Of a stretch of 64,000 nt of DNA, positions 27,068-35,333 are shown one piece after another. The stretch spans positions 1 through 64,000 of the forward strand of contig NZ_JAJBZH010000005.1 in assembly GCF_020551945.1 (NCBI RefSeq), given 5' to 3'. The translations under genes were made by a program, and so were the position numbers. The DNA is from Cellulosimicrobium marinum. Lineage in GTDB: Bacteria > Actinomycetota > Actinomycetes > Actinomycetales > Cellulomonadaceae. Every line of letters starts with the position of its first letter. Positions within the stretch are counted from its first letter, which is position 1. The notes below the pieces were generated by a model. The model ran no database searches. It saw only the letters and a program-made list of their open reading frames with translations, and was not told where the DNA came from.

Positions 27068-27636
27068 GCCGGCCGCTCGAGCGCTGGTGGCGCCCGGCGC
27101 TCGTCGTCGCGCTCGCCGGCCTCGCCGTGGTCTGGCGGCTCGTCCGCCAGGACCTGGGCGCACCGCCGAACCTCGAGCTCGTCACGGCCGCGACGTTCGC
27201 CGCGACGATCCTGCTGCGCTCGCGGTGGGCCTTCGTCGTCCCGCTCGCGGTGACCGTCGTGTCCGACCTCGTGCTCGGCAACACCGCGATCGCGCTGTTC
27301 ACGTGGAGCGCGTGGCTCGTCGTCGGGCTCGGGTCGCTGCTCGCCCGCACCACGGACGGCTGGCGTCGGGTCGGGGCAGGTGCCGCGTTCGGCGTCGCCG
27401 GCTCCCTGTGGTTCTTCGCGTGGACCAACTTCGGCGTGTGGCTGCAGGGTCGTGGCACCTGGTACCCCGCGGGCGTGGACGGGCTCGTCGCGAGCTACGT
27501 CGCCGGGCTGCCATTCCTGCGCACCATGCTGCTCGGGAACCTCGTGCTCGTGCCGCTCGTCGCCGCGGGCACCCTGCTCGTGGACCGCCTCGAGGCCGCC
27601 GCGCACCTCGCGCCGCGAGCTCGACCGGCTCGGTAG
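27064..27636 (+). CDS. small polytopic membrane protein (ECF substrate-binding-like, DUF6580-like)
   Basis: 190 residues with about five hydrophobic helices and the conserved-looking VVPLAVTVVSDLVLGN and SLWFFAWTNFGVWL blocks. GTG 27064 overlaps the DUF4430 stop, so the two are translationally coupled. Size, topology and the DUF4430 partner suggest an S component of an energy-coupling factor transporter, with the lipoprotein feeding it. The family assignment is from memory of sequence style. No A or T component is in the window. Confidence 0.65.
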   Translation: MSRPLERWWRPALVVALAGLAVVWRLVRQDLGAPPNLELVTAATFAATILLRSRWAFVVPLAVTVVSDLVLGNTAIALFTWSAWLVVGLGSLLARTTDGWRRVGAGAAFGVAGSLWFFAWTNFGVWLQGRGTWYPAGVDGLVASYVAGLPFLRTMLLGNLVLVPLVAAGTLLVDRLEAAAHLAPRARPAR

Positions 27637-27676
27637 CGCCGACGGGGGCGACGTCCCCGGGGTGGCGGCCCGCCGC

Positions 27677-27708
27677 CGCACCACGCAGATCCGGATCTGC
27701 GTGGTGCG
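27677..27708. terminator. 32-base perfect palindrome
   Basis: Positions 27677-27692 (cgcaccacgcagatcc) are the exact reverse complement of 27693-27708, with no spacer. It sits between the membrane protein and the TasA-like gene, 40 bases after a stop. A bidirectional terminator is the simple reading. The lack of a loop also suits a dimeric protein-binding site. Confidence 0.5.
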
Positions 27709-27834
27709 CGTCCGCGCAGGTCAGCCGCCCGGCACTACGTACGGAGGGCTACTGCGTGCCCTCGGGCGGGTCCAACCTGGTCAGGACGCGGGGCGAGAAC
27801 GTCCCGCACCGCAGCCCGACCGGAAGAGGGACCC

Positions 27835-28398
27835 ATGAGCACCGCACCCACCACGCCGCCCACCAGCCCCACCACCCGCAAGGGCGCCGCCAAGGGCGCC
27901 GTCGCCGCCGCAGCCGGCGTCACCGTCCTCCTCGGCGGCATGGGCACCTTCGCCCTGTGGAACCAGGACGTCGACCTCGCGGCCGGCGAGGTGAGCACCG
28001 GCAACCTCAGCGCGACCGCCGAGGACTTCACGTGGCAGGACACGACGCCGGGCCACGCGAACGCCGTGGCGGACGTCTCCTCGTTCACGATGGTGCCCGG
28101 TGACGTGCTCGTCGGGACGTCGACGATCGACGTCGAGGTCACCGGTGAGAACCTCGTGGTCGAGCCGACGCTCTCCGGCGGCGAGGACCTCGTCGGCACG
28201 GTCGACGGGCTGACCGTCGACACCGAGCTCACGGAGGACGCCGCCGCCGTCGGGCAGCTCACCGCCGGGACCCACGAGCTCACCGCCACGGTGACCGTCA
28301 CGTACGCCGAGAGCGGCTCGAACGACGGGATGAACGCGACCGTCGACCTGACCGACGTGGGCGTCGCCCTGCAGCAGGTCGCTCCCAGCGCGTCCTGA
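27835..28398 (+). CDS. alternate-type signal peptide protein (TasA/camelysin-like)
   Basis: 187 residues. ATG 27835 follows GAAGAGG. A Lys/Arg-flanked hydrophobic segment (about 20-40) ending TFALWN, then a small beta-rich domain with SVGELSTGNL-type sequence (EVSTGNLSATAED), matches the alternate signal peptide domain proteins processed by SipW. Relatives include TasA, a biofilm fibre protein, and camelysin. It should be secreted after cleavage near residue 40. The SipW-like peptidase lies two genes downstream. Confidence 0.85.
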   Translation: MSTAPTTPPTSPTTRKGAAKGAVAAAAGVTVLLGGMGTFALWNQDVDLAAGEVSTGNLSATAEDFTWQDTTPGHANAVADVSSFTMVPGDVLVGTSTIDVEVTGENLVVEPTLSGGEDLVGTVDGLTVDTELTEDAAAVGQLTAGTHELTATVTVTYAESGSNDGMNATVDLTDVGVALQQVAPSAS

Positions 28399-28406
28399 CC
28401 CCACCC

Positions 28407-28425
28407 GGGTGGTCCTGGACCACCC
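28407..28425 (+). terminator. hairpin just after the TasA-like gene
   Basis: gggtggtcc (28407-28415) and ggaccaccc (28417-28425) form a near-loopless inverted repeat 9 bases after the stop. It may attenuate read-through into the BspA-repeat gene or stabilise the 3' end of the TasA-like mRNA. Confidence 0.45.
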
Positions 28426-28440
28426 CCACGGCCCCGACGG

Positions 28441-28476
28441 CCGCGGTCGCCCCGCCCCCCTCTCGCGCGACCGCGG
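28441..28476 (+). terminator. second hairpin between TasA-like and BspA-repeat genes
   Basis: ccgcggtcgc (28441-28450) pairs with gcgaccgcgg (28467-28476) around a C-rich 16-base loop. Together with the preceding hairpin it could lower expression of the downstream genes relative to the first. Confidence 0.45.
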
Positions 28477-28526
28477 TCGTCGGCTCTCTCTTGCCGCCAG
28501 CCACGCACCGCACCTGTCGAGGTCCC

Positions 28527-30203
28527 ATGTCCCGCACCCGTCGTCCGCACCGCGCACGCACCGGCCTGCTCGTGGCCGGCCTCGCGAGCGCGCTCGCCGT
28601 CGTCGTCCCCGCGCTGCCCGCGCAGGCCGCGGGCTGGGGCGCGTCGGTGTCGCTCGGCACGAGCACGGCGACCGGTGCGCTCGCGATCGACGCCGACACG
28701 CTCGCCACGACGACGTGGACGGACGAGGGGGGTGCCGTCGTCGACCCGACCACGGTCCCGCTCACGGCCGGGAGCACCGTCACCACCACGGTCGCCGTCC
28801 CCGTGACGGCAGCGGGGGAGAACCTCGAGGCGACGTTCGTCACCTCCGGCGGCGTGCAGGTCCCGGCCGACGTCGCCGACCACGTGAGCGTGGACGTGAC
28901 CGCCGACCCGGTGCTCGGCGCGAGCTCCGCGCCGGACGGGACGCAGACCGTCGACCTCGCCGTCACGGTCGCGGCGGACGCCGCGCTCCCGGCGGGGGAG
29001 CACGTCGTCGACCTCTCGTCCCTCGCGGTGACCCTGACGAACGGTCACGGCTGGTCGGACACGGCCGTCGTCGACGCCGGCACCGTCCTGGTCGGCGAGC
29101 CCGAGCCGGAGCCCGACCGCGAACCCGGCGTCCTGCGGATGAACGTCGACACCTCGAAGACCGCGGACGACACGGTGACGATCTACCTGACGTCTCCCGA
29201 CGCGACGATCGACTGGGGCGACGGCACGGTCGAGGACGCCGTCGACGGCGCCAACACCCACACGTACACGCAGACGAGCTCGACCCTGTCGGTGAAGGTC
29301 ACCGGCACGTTCGCCGCCCTCGGGTCGCCCGAGCAGTCCGTCGCGGACGTCGAGGAGATCGCGCAGATCACCGAGTGGACCGCGACGGGCGCCGAGTCGG
29401 CCGCGCACGCGCTCCAGAACGCCGTCAACGTCCTGAGCGTGAACGAGATCCCCGAGACCGTCACGGACCTGTCCTTCATGTTCGCGGGCGCGACCTCCTT
29501 CAACGGCTGGTCCATCGCCGAGCTCGACCTGTCGCACGTCACGACCACGGCCCACATGTTCGACGGCGCGACGTCGTTCAACGTCGGGCTGCAGGACTGG
29601 GACGTGTCGACCGTGCAGGACATGACCTCGATGTTCGAGGGAGCGACGGCGTTCAACCAGGACCTGTCCGGCTGGGACGTGTCCTCCGCGACCACGATGG
29701 ACCGGATGTTCGCCGGCGCGAGCCGGTTCGGCCAGGACCTGTCCGGCTGGGACGTCGCGCACGTGACGAGCCACACCGACTTCGACACCGGGTCCGCGCT
29801 CACGGCCGACCAGCTCCCCGCGTGGCCCGACGCCGCGCGCGACGCCCAGGACGACGCCGCGACGGAGCCCGAGCCCCAGCCGGACGGCACCGACGGCACC
29901 GACGGCGCCACGGAGGAACCGGGCGACGCCGTCGATCCCGAGGGCGACGGCGGGACGGACACGGGCGTCGGGACCGAGCCCGACGGCACGGACCCGGGGG
30001 GCACGGACCCCGACGGCACGGACCCCGACGGCACGATCCTGGACGGCACGAACCCCGACGGCACGGACCCGGACGAGCAGTGCACCGCGCCCGACGAGAC
30101 CGAGGCGCCCGAGGCAGAGATCGACGACACGACCGACGGGTCGGGCACGGCGGACGGCACGCCGTGCGCGGCGCTCGCGGCGACGAAGGAGGACGAGCGA
30201 TGA
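28527..30203 (+). CDS. secreted BspA-repeat surface protein
   Basis: 558 residues; ATG 28527 has GAGG 5 bases upstream. A signal peptide ends in LPAQA (about residue 34). Residues about 35-200 are Thr/Val-rich and beta-like. Residues about 215-430 carry the BspA-type repeats of about 25 residues (MFAGATSFNGWSI, MFDGATSFNVGLQDWDVS, MFEGATAFNQDLSGWDVS, MFAGASRFGQDLSGWDV), which form a leucine-rich-like solenoid in adhesins. The acidic tail holds Asp-Gly-Thr repeats and two Cys. No LPXTG or final membrane helix is present, so attachment is unclear. Its stop overlaps the peptidase start. Confidence 0.88.
   Translation: MSRTRRPHRARTGLLVAGLASALAVVVPALPAQAAGWGASVSLGTSTATGALAIDADTLATTTWTDEGGAVVDPTTVPLTAGSTVTTTVAVPVTAAGENLEATFVTSGGVQVPADVADHVSVDVTADPVLGASSAPDGTQTVDLAVTVAADAALPAGEHVVDLSSLAVTLTNGHGWSDTAVVDAGTVLVGEPEPEPDREPGVLRMNVDTSKTADDTVTIYLTSPDATIDWGDGTVEDAVDGANTHTYTQTSSTLSVKVTGTFAALGSPEQSVADVEEIAQITEWTATGAESAAHALQNAVNVLSVNEIPETVTDLSFMFAGATSFNGWSIAELDLSHVTTTAHMFDGATSFNVGLQDWDVSTVQDMTSMFEGATAFNQDLSGWDVSSATTMDRMFAGASRFGQDLSGWDVAHVTSHTDFDTGSALTADQLPAWPDAARDAQDDAATEPEPQPDGTDGTDGATEEPGDAVDPEGDGGTDTGVGTEPDGTDPGGTDPDGTDPDGTILDGTNPDGTDPDEQCTAPDETEAPEAEIDDTTDGSGTADGTPCAALAATKEDER
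29979..30073 (+). repeat. tandem 15-base repeats coding for Asp-Gly-Thr linker
   Basis: Imperfect copies of cccgacggcacggac encode a (P/L)DGT(D/N) series near the C-terminus of the BspA-repeat protein. This is in-frame coding low complexity and may vary in length between strains; it is not a CRISPR. Confidence 0.85.
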
Positions 30204-30808
30204 GCACGGACCTGCTGCCTGCCCCGGTCGCGCCGGAGGCGACGACGACGCCCGAGGTGCCCGCGCGGCGTCGGGCACGACCGGTGCTCCGCGCGGTGTG
30301 GAACGGCGTCACGTACGGGATCCTCGCGCTGGTGCTCTTCGTCGCGGCGGTGACGATCGTGGTCCCGCGCGTCGAGGGCGCGGTGCCGGTCACGGTGGTG
30401 TCGAGCTCGATGGAGCCCACGCTCCCCGTCGGGACGCTCGCCGTCGTCCGCCCGGTGGACCCGGCCGACATCGCGATCGGCGACGTCGTGACGTACCTGC
30501 CCAACCCGGACGACCTGACCGCGGTGACGCACCGGGTGACCGAGATCCGGCACGAGGCGGACGGGACCCGCTCGTTCGTCCTGCAGGGCGATGCGAACTC
30601 CGCACCCGACCCGCTCGTGGACGAGGAGCAGGTCCGCGGCGAGCTCTGGTACTCCGTCCCGTACCTCGGGTACGTCAACACCGCCGTCAACGGGGAGCGC
30701 GGGGTCGCCGTGGTCGTCGTGGCGGCCGGGTTCTTCCTCTGGGCGGGCGTGCTGTGGTGGAAGGCCTGGCGGGACCGCCGTCGCGACCCTGCTCAGCCCC
30801 GCAGCTGA
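30200..30808 (+). CDS. SipW-like signal peptidase I (ER type)
   Basis: 202 residues; ATG 30200 overlaps the upstream stop (ATGA) and has AAGGAGG before it. Transmembrane segments at about 33-55 and 170-190. The Ser of VSSSMEPTLP (S70) and the His of VTHRVTEI (H111) form the Ser-His pair of archaeal/ER-type signal peptidases, in place of Ser-Lys. LQGDANSAPDP and VRGELWYSVPYLGY complete the family. It most likely processes the TasA-like protein and perhaps the BspA-repeat protein. Its 3' end overlaps the convergent LuxR gene by 16 bases. Confidence 0.93.
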   Translation: MSTDLLPAPVAPEATTTPEVPARRRARPVLRAVWNGVTYGILALVLFVAAVTIVVPRVEGAVPVTVVSSSMEPTLPVGTLAVVRPVDPADIAIGDVVTYLPNPDDLTAVTHRVTEIRHEADGTRSFVLQGDANSAPDPLVDEEQVRGELWYSVPYLGYVNTAVNGERGVAVVVVAAGFFLWAGVLWWKAWRDRRRDPAQPRS

Positions 30809-33279
30809 CGACGGTCCGTCACACCGAGCTTGCGCATCGCCCGGTACAGGTGCGACTCGACCGTGCGCACCGAGAGGAAGAGGCGGCTGGCGATCTGCCG
30901 GTTGGTGAGGCCCTCGCGGACGAGATCCGCGATCTCCGTCTCCCGCTCGGTGAGGCCGACCGGGAGCGTGCCCGGTGACGCGGCGTCGTCGGAGGCCGAC
31001 GGCGCGGCGCTCGTCTCGTCGAAGCGGTCCGCAGAGACCGGGGCGCCTTCCTCCGCGGCGCGTCGCCGGACCGTCTCGCGGACCGCGTCCAGGCGCGCGC
31101 CCCGGGCGCGCAGGACCCGCGCGGCCGCGAGGACCTGGCGGCTGGTCCCGTGCACGAGCGCACGGTGCATCCGCACCATCGGCCGCAGCGCCGGGAGCCG
31201 GACCTCGTTCACCAGGCCCTCGAGCCGCGCGAGCCGCGCGGCGTCGAGGACCCCCGGTGCAGCCGACCAGCACAGCGCCGCCGACGTCAGCCGACCCGCC
31301 GCGAGGTGCGCCTCCCCGGCCTCCCACAGGCGCTCGCCGTCGACGTCGCCCGTGACGACGGCCGCGACCTCGGTGTGCGCCCAGGGGCGGACGACGTCGA
31401 GCGCGGGCGGGTACGGCCGGGGGGTGGCGTCGAGCTCGTCGAGCATGGCCGCGGCGAGCTCGTGGTGCCCCTGCCGGGCGTCGAGCACGGCCGCAAGCCC
31501 GAACACGCGCTCGTCGTACGGGCTCTGCACCGGGCCGCAGCGGCCCAGCCGCAGGACGACGCGCAGCACGTCCCGCGCGCCGACCCCGTCCCCGTGCACG
31601 AGCAGCGCGGTGGCGAGGCCCCGCGCCGCGAGCCGCACGCCGAAGACGCTCTGCCGGTCGAGCGCGTCCGCGAGCCGTGACCTGCTCCACGCGACGGCGT
31701 CGTCGGTCTGCCCCACCAGGAGCAGGGCGTCCGTGCGCAGCGCGTCGAGCTGGTCCGCGAACGGCTGGTGCATCTGGGTGTCGTGCCACGCGCCGAGGAC
31801 CTCCAGCGCCGCGTCCGGGGCACCGCGCTCCAGCGCGGCCTGGGCGTGCAGGATGGTGAGGAACCCGGCGAGGTCGGCCGGCGGGTCGACGCCGTCGAGC
31901 GCGTCCGGCCGGCGCCCCTCGTCGGCGTAGGCGGAGGCGAGCACGCCCGCGAGGTGCTCGTCGAGCCCGGGGACCACGAGCTCGCCGGAGGGCCCGGGGT
32001 CGCGCACGAGCGCGTCGCGCATCGACCGTCCGTTCGCCGCGGCCCACTCGCCGCGCAGGAGCACGTACGACGCGACGGCCCGCGGGTCGTCGCCGTCCGC
32101 GCGCGTGCCCGCGAACACCTCGTCCACGTCGATGCCGCGCACGCCGTCCTGCAGGGCCAGACGCAGCAGGGGCAGGGCGGCCGTGACGCGGGGCCGACGC
32201 CGCCACGTGTCCTGGTGCACCGCGACCTGGGCGCGGGCGGACTCGAGGAGCACCGCCACCGCCTCGTCGACGTCCGGGAGGGCCCGTTCTGCCGGGTGCA
32301 GCTCGTGCCGCCGCTCGCCCTCCTCCGCCGGCCCCCGCCCGGCGACGTCGGCCCGGGCGGCGAGGAGCTCTGCGTCGACCGGGGGGACCGTCTGGCGGAG
32401 CGCGTGCGCGAGCGCCGGCGGGCTCACCACCACGGACAGGACGCCGTCGCGCTCGTGCAGCACGAGGCGGCCGGAGCGGCTCAGCGCCGTCACGGCGTCC
32501 GCCCCGACGAGCTCGCCCGCCTGGTCGGCGTCCACCACGCCGAACCACGCCAGGGTGGCGAGCGCGCGCCGCAGCGTGTCCGGCGTGTCGTGCAGCAGGG
32601 CGTGCACCACCGGTTCGGACGGTCCCGCGGTGAGCGCGTCGGCCAGGTGCCAGCGGCCGTCGACCTGGACGACGGCGCCCGCCCGCACCGCGTCGCCGGC
32701 CAGCAGCGCCGCGACCCGCGGGTTGCCCGCCGAGCGGCCCACCGCGACCGCCGCGAGCCCGGCCTCCGCGGGGCCGCCCAGCACGTCCGCCAGCACCGAG
32801 GCGACCCGCGCGACGTCGAGCACCGGGACACGCACCACTGCCGCGTCGCGCACCAGCGCCCCCGCAGGCCCCAGGTGGCACCCCGTCGGCCCGGACGCCA
32901 CCACGCGCACCCGCCCGTGGGCGTGCGCGACGACGCCCGCCACCACCGCGACCGACGTCGCGTCGAGCAGGTGGGCGTCGTCGAGGAGCACCGCGCCGTG
33001 GCGCGTGCCCAGCAGGCGGCTCAGCGCCTCCGCCGCAGGGCCGACACCGCCGTCGTCCGGGAGCACCGGGTGGGCGTGGAACGCCGCCAGCGGGACGTCG
33101 TGCCCGCCCGGCAGACCGGTCACCGCGACGACGTGCGCGCCCTGCTCCCGCAGGGACCGGTGCACCGCGTCGAGGACCGTGGTCCGCCCGGAGCCCGTGT
33201 CGCCGCGCACGAGGACGTCCCGGCCGTCCCGCCACCAGCGGACCGTCGCGTCCAGCGTCGCCTCGTGGACGAACCCCAC
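30793..33279 (-). CDS. large ATP-binding LuxR-family regulator (LAL-like)
   Basis: 828 residues from GTG 33279, which has GGGAGG just upstream; a GTG at 33312 is in frame but lacks a ribosome site. N-terminal AAA-like module: Walker A is GDTGSGRTT, with arginine (R32) where lysine is standard, and Walker B is AVLLDDAHLLD. A long helical-repeat sensor region follows (about 270-750), then a LuxR helix-turn-helix (LTERETEIADLVREGLTNRQ, then TVESHLYRAMRKLGV). Facing the secretion cassette suggests it controls those genes; that is inference from position. Confidence 0.9.
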   Translation of the reverse strand: MGFVHEATLDATVRWWRDGRDVLVRGDTGSGRTTVLDAVHRSLREQGAHVVAVTGLPGGHDVPLAAFHAHPVLPDDGGVGPAAEALSRLLGTRHGAVLLDDAHLLDATSVAVVAGVVAHAHGRVRVVASGPTGCHLGPAGALVRDAAVVRVPVLDVARVASVLADVLGGPAEAGLAAVAVGRSAGNPRVAALLAGDAVRAGAVVQVDGRWHLADALTAGPSEPVVHALLHDTPDTLRRALATLAWFGVVDADQAGELVGADAVTALSRSGRLVLHERDGVLSVVVSPPALAHALRQTVPPVDAELLAARADVAGRGPAEEGERRHELHPAERALPDVDEAVAVLLESARAQVAVHQDTWRRRPRVTAALPLLRLALQDGVRGIDVDEVFAGTRADGDDPRAVASYVLLRGEWAAANGRSMRDALVRDPGPSGELVVPGLDEHLAGVLASAYADEGRRPDALDGVDPPADLAGFLTILHAQAALERGAPDAALEVLGAWHDTQMHQPFADQLDALRTDALLLVGQTDDAVAWSRSRLADALDRQSVFGVRLAARGLATALLVHGDGVGARDVLRVVLRLGRCGPVQSPYDERVFGLAAVLDARQGHHELAAAMLDELDATPRPYPPALDVVRPWAHTEVAAVVTGDVDGERLWEAGEAHLAAGRLTSAALCWSAAPGVLDAARLARLEGLVNEVRLPALRPMVRMHRALVHGTSRQVLAAARVLRARGARLDAVRETVRRRAAEEGAPVSADRFDETSAAPSASDDAASPGTLPVGLTERETEIADLVREGLTNRQIASRLFLSVRTVESHLYRAMRKLGVTDRRQLRG

Positions 33280-33310
33280 GTCGCCTCCCGCACTCGTGCC
33301 GCGCGCTCCC

Positions 33311-33316
33311 ACCGTA
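33311..33316 (-). promoter_or_regulatory. -10 box of LuxR regulator gene
   Basis: TACGGT on the minus strand would start transcription near 33304, giving a leader of about 25 bases that contains the GGGAGG ribosome site of the GTG at 33279. Confidence 0.4.
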
Positions 33317-33363
33317 CGGGCGTCGACGCAGGTCCGCCCGGGGGAGTGGCACGTCGCGCGCGG

Positions 33364-33996
33364 TCAGGCGCCGCGGTCCGGGGCTCCCATGTCGCCCGTG
33401 CGGGGAGTGCCCTCGGCCAGCCCGTACCGCAGGAGGACCGTGCCCGCCGGGCTGGTGGCCGGGGCGTCGAGGAGGGTGAGGTTCGTCGGCACCGCCCCGC
33501 CGGCGAACACGGTCTTGCCCTGGCCGAGCACGATCGGGTGCACCCACAGGTCCAGGCGGTCGAACAGCCGCTCCCGCAGCAGCGTCTGCACCAGGTCGAG
33601 ACTGCCGACGACCTTCACGTGCTCGTGCCGGTCGCGGACCTCCCGCACCGCCGCGGGCAGGTCCGGCCCGAGCAGGGTCGACCCGTCCCACGGCAGGTCC
33701 GGCCCGCCCCGCGACGCCACGTACTTCGGGATCCGGTTGAACAGCGCCGCGAAGTCGTCGTCCGCACCGCCCTCCTGGTGCGGCCAGTACGCCGCGAAGA
33801 TGTCGTACGTGCGCCGCCCCAGCAGCAGCGCGTCCGTGCCGTCGTACGCCGCCGCGATCTGCGCCCCCGTGACGTCGTCGATCAGGGGCGCCTGCCAGCC
33901 GCCGAACGCGAACCCCTCCGGGTCCTCGTCCGGCCCGCCCGGCGCCTGCCCGACGAGGTCCAGGGTCGTGAACAGCTCGATCTCGATGAGTCCCAC
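33364..33996 (-). CDS. RibD C-terminal / dihydrofolate reductase-like protein
   Basis: 210 residues. GTG 33996 is preferred because TTGGAG lies 6 bases upstream. The reductase fold of RibD/DHFR is shown by LFTTLDLVGQAPGG, TDALLLGRRTYDIFAAYWP, KYVASRG, VKVVGSLDLVQTLL and the WVHPIVLGQGKTVF block. These stand-alone proteins bind NADPH but have unknown substrates; they are not essential folate reductases. Divergent from the olefin operon across 314 bases. Confidence 0.88.
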   Translation of the reverse strand: MGLIEIELFTTLDLVGQAPGGPDEDPEGFAFGGWQAPLIDDVTGAQIAAAYDGTDALLLGRRTYDIFAAYWPHQEGGADDDFAALFNRIPKYVASRGGPDLPWDGSTLLGPDLPAAVREVRDRHEHVKVVGSLDLVQTLLRERLFDRLDLWVHPIVLGQGKTVFAGGAVPTNLTLLDAPATSPAGTVLLRYGLAEGTPRTGDMGAPDRGA

Positions 33997-34160
33997 GGTC
34001 GTCTCCAAGTCGGCTCGTCGTCTCGATCACGGGGTAGACCGCGCGGCGACCGGGAAGTCATCGAGCACGGAGGCCGCGCCTGCCTTCGGCGGCGAGGACG
34101 GACGTCGCGTGCTCGACGTGGAGCATCCCACAGCGCCCGGTTGGAACGGCGGGTTCCCGC

Positions 34161-34177
34161 CGAGCGTCCTACGCTCG
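34161..34177 (+). promoter_or_regulatory. inverted repeat over candidate -10 of ole operon
   Basis: cgagcgt-cct-acgctcg is a perfect 7-bp inverted repeat that contains the candidate -10 TACGCT (34170-34175). Directly upstream lies a second inverted repeat, cggcggg-tt-cccgccg (34147-34162). The element could be an operator for oleA. The rest of the 33997-34310 gap holds GC-rich sequence with a direct repeat of cccggccgtct, and no gene. Confidence 0.4.
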
Positions 34178-34310
34178 AGGACGCGGGAGTGGACGGCACC
34201 AGCCGTCGCCCCCCGCCCGGCGCGGTCGCGCGGCCGCACCGGCGGTCACGCGCCCCCGGCCGTCTCGTCGCTGAGCCGGGCGCGCGTGCGCCCGGCCGTC
34301 TGGAGCTCGT

Positions 34311-35333
34311 GTGTCAGGTAACGCCACCGCCAGGTTCACCAACGTCGCGCTGCTGTCCGTCACCAGCCGGCTGCCCGCCGGGGTGCGGACGTCCGCCGAG
34401 GTGCAGGAGCGTCTCGCTCCCGCGCTGCGTCGGCTGCGTCTGCCGTCCACGCTGCTGGAACGCGTCGCGGGCGTGCGCGAGCGGCGCGCCTGGACCGCCG
34501 AGGAGGACGTCGACGACGCGACGGTCGCCGCGGGGCACGAGGCGCTCCGCGCTGCCGGGGTGGACCCGAGCGACGTCGGGCTCCTCATCAACACGTCGGT
34601 GACGCGCAAGCACCTCGAGCCGTCGGTCGCGGTGCGGCTGCACCACGGCCTCGGCCTGCCGTCGTCCGCCACCAACTTCGACGTCGCCAACGCGTGCCTC
34701 GGCTTCATCAACGGCATGAGCCTCGCCGCGAGCATGATCGAGTCCGGTCAGATCCGCTACGCCGTCGTCGTGGACGGCGAGGACGCCGACCTCATCCACG
34801 ACCGCACGATCGAGCGGCTGCTGCGCGAGGACCGGGACCGCGACGACTTCATGCAGGAGTTCGCCTCGCTCACGCTCGGCTCCGGCTCGGCGGCAGCCGT
34901 GCTGGGCCGCGCGGACGAGAACCCGCACGCCCACCGCGTGCTCGGCGGCGTCACCCGCGCCGCCACCCGGTTCCACGACCTGTGCGTGGGCAGCACCGAC
35001 GGCATGTTCACCGACGCCCAGGCGCTGCTCGAGGGCGGCCTCGAGCTCGTCGTGGACGCCTGGAAGGACGCCGTCGCCGACTGGGACTGGTCCTCCATGG
35101 ACCGGTACGTCACGCACCAGGTCTCGCGCGTGCACACCGACGCGATCGTCGAGGCGGTGGGTCTGGACCGGTCCCGCGTGCCCACCACCTACGAGCGGCT
35201 CGGCAACGTGGGGCCGGCGTCCGTGCCGATCACGCTCGCCGAGGAGCAGAGCACGCTCAGCGCCGGCGACCGCGTGCTGCTCATGGGCGTGGGCTCCGGC
35301 ATCAACACGGCGATGCTGGAGCTGGCTTGGTGA
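34311..35333 (+). CDS. oleA: OleA, thiolase-fold head-to-head condensing enzyme
   Basis: 340 residues from GTG 34311 (GGAG just upstream). Joins two fatty acyl-CoAs in a non-decarboxylative Claisen reaction to a 2-alkyl-3-ketoacid, the first step of long-chain olefin synthesis. Catalytic Cys129 lies in VANACLGFINGM, His269 in VTHQVSRVH and Asn299 in ERLGNVGPASVP. Glu103 in RKHLEPSVAV fits the Glu that sets OleA apart from FabH. First gene of a coupled operon with oleBC and oleD, which supports OleA over a generic KAS III. Confidence 0.94.
   Translation: MSGNATARFTNVALLSVTSRLPAGVRTSAEVQERLAPALRRLRLPSTLLERVAGVRERRAWTAEEDVDDATVAAGHEALRAAGVDPSDVGLLINTSVTRKHLEPSVAVRLHHGLGLPSSATNFDVANACLGFINGMSLAASMIESGQIRYAVVVDGEDADLIHDRTIERLLREDRDRDDFMQEFASLTLGSGSAAAVLGRADENPHAHRVLGGVTRAATRFHDLCVGSTDGMFTDAQALLEGGLELVVDAWKDAVADWDWSSMDRYVTHQVSRVHTDAIVEAVGLDRSRVPTTYERLGNVGPASVPITLAEEQSTLSAGDRVLLMGVGSGINTAMLELAW

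Noticed and set aside
27709-27834. Riboswitch (cyclic-di-GMP type) before the TasA-like gene
   Set aside because: The GC-rich leader has some pairing potential but lacks the conserved core elements I know.
29979-30073. Short regularly spaced repeats as CRISPR
   Set aside because: They are 15-base in-frame coding repeats without spacers.
29183-34030. Minus-strand reading of about 1600 codons
   Set aside because: Covers BspA, SipW, LuxR and DHFR genes out of frame; composition is that of a shadow.
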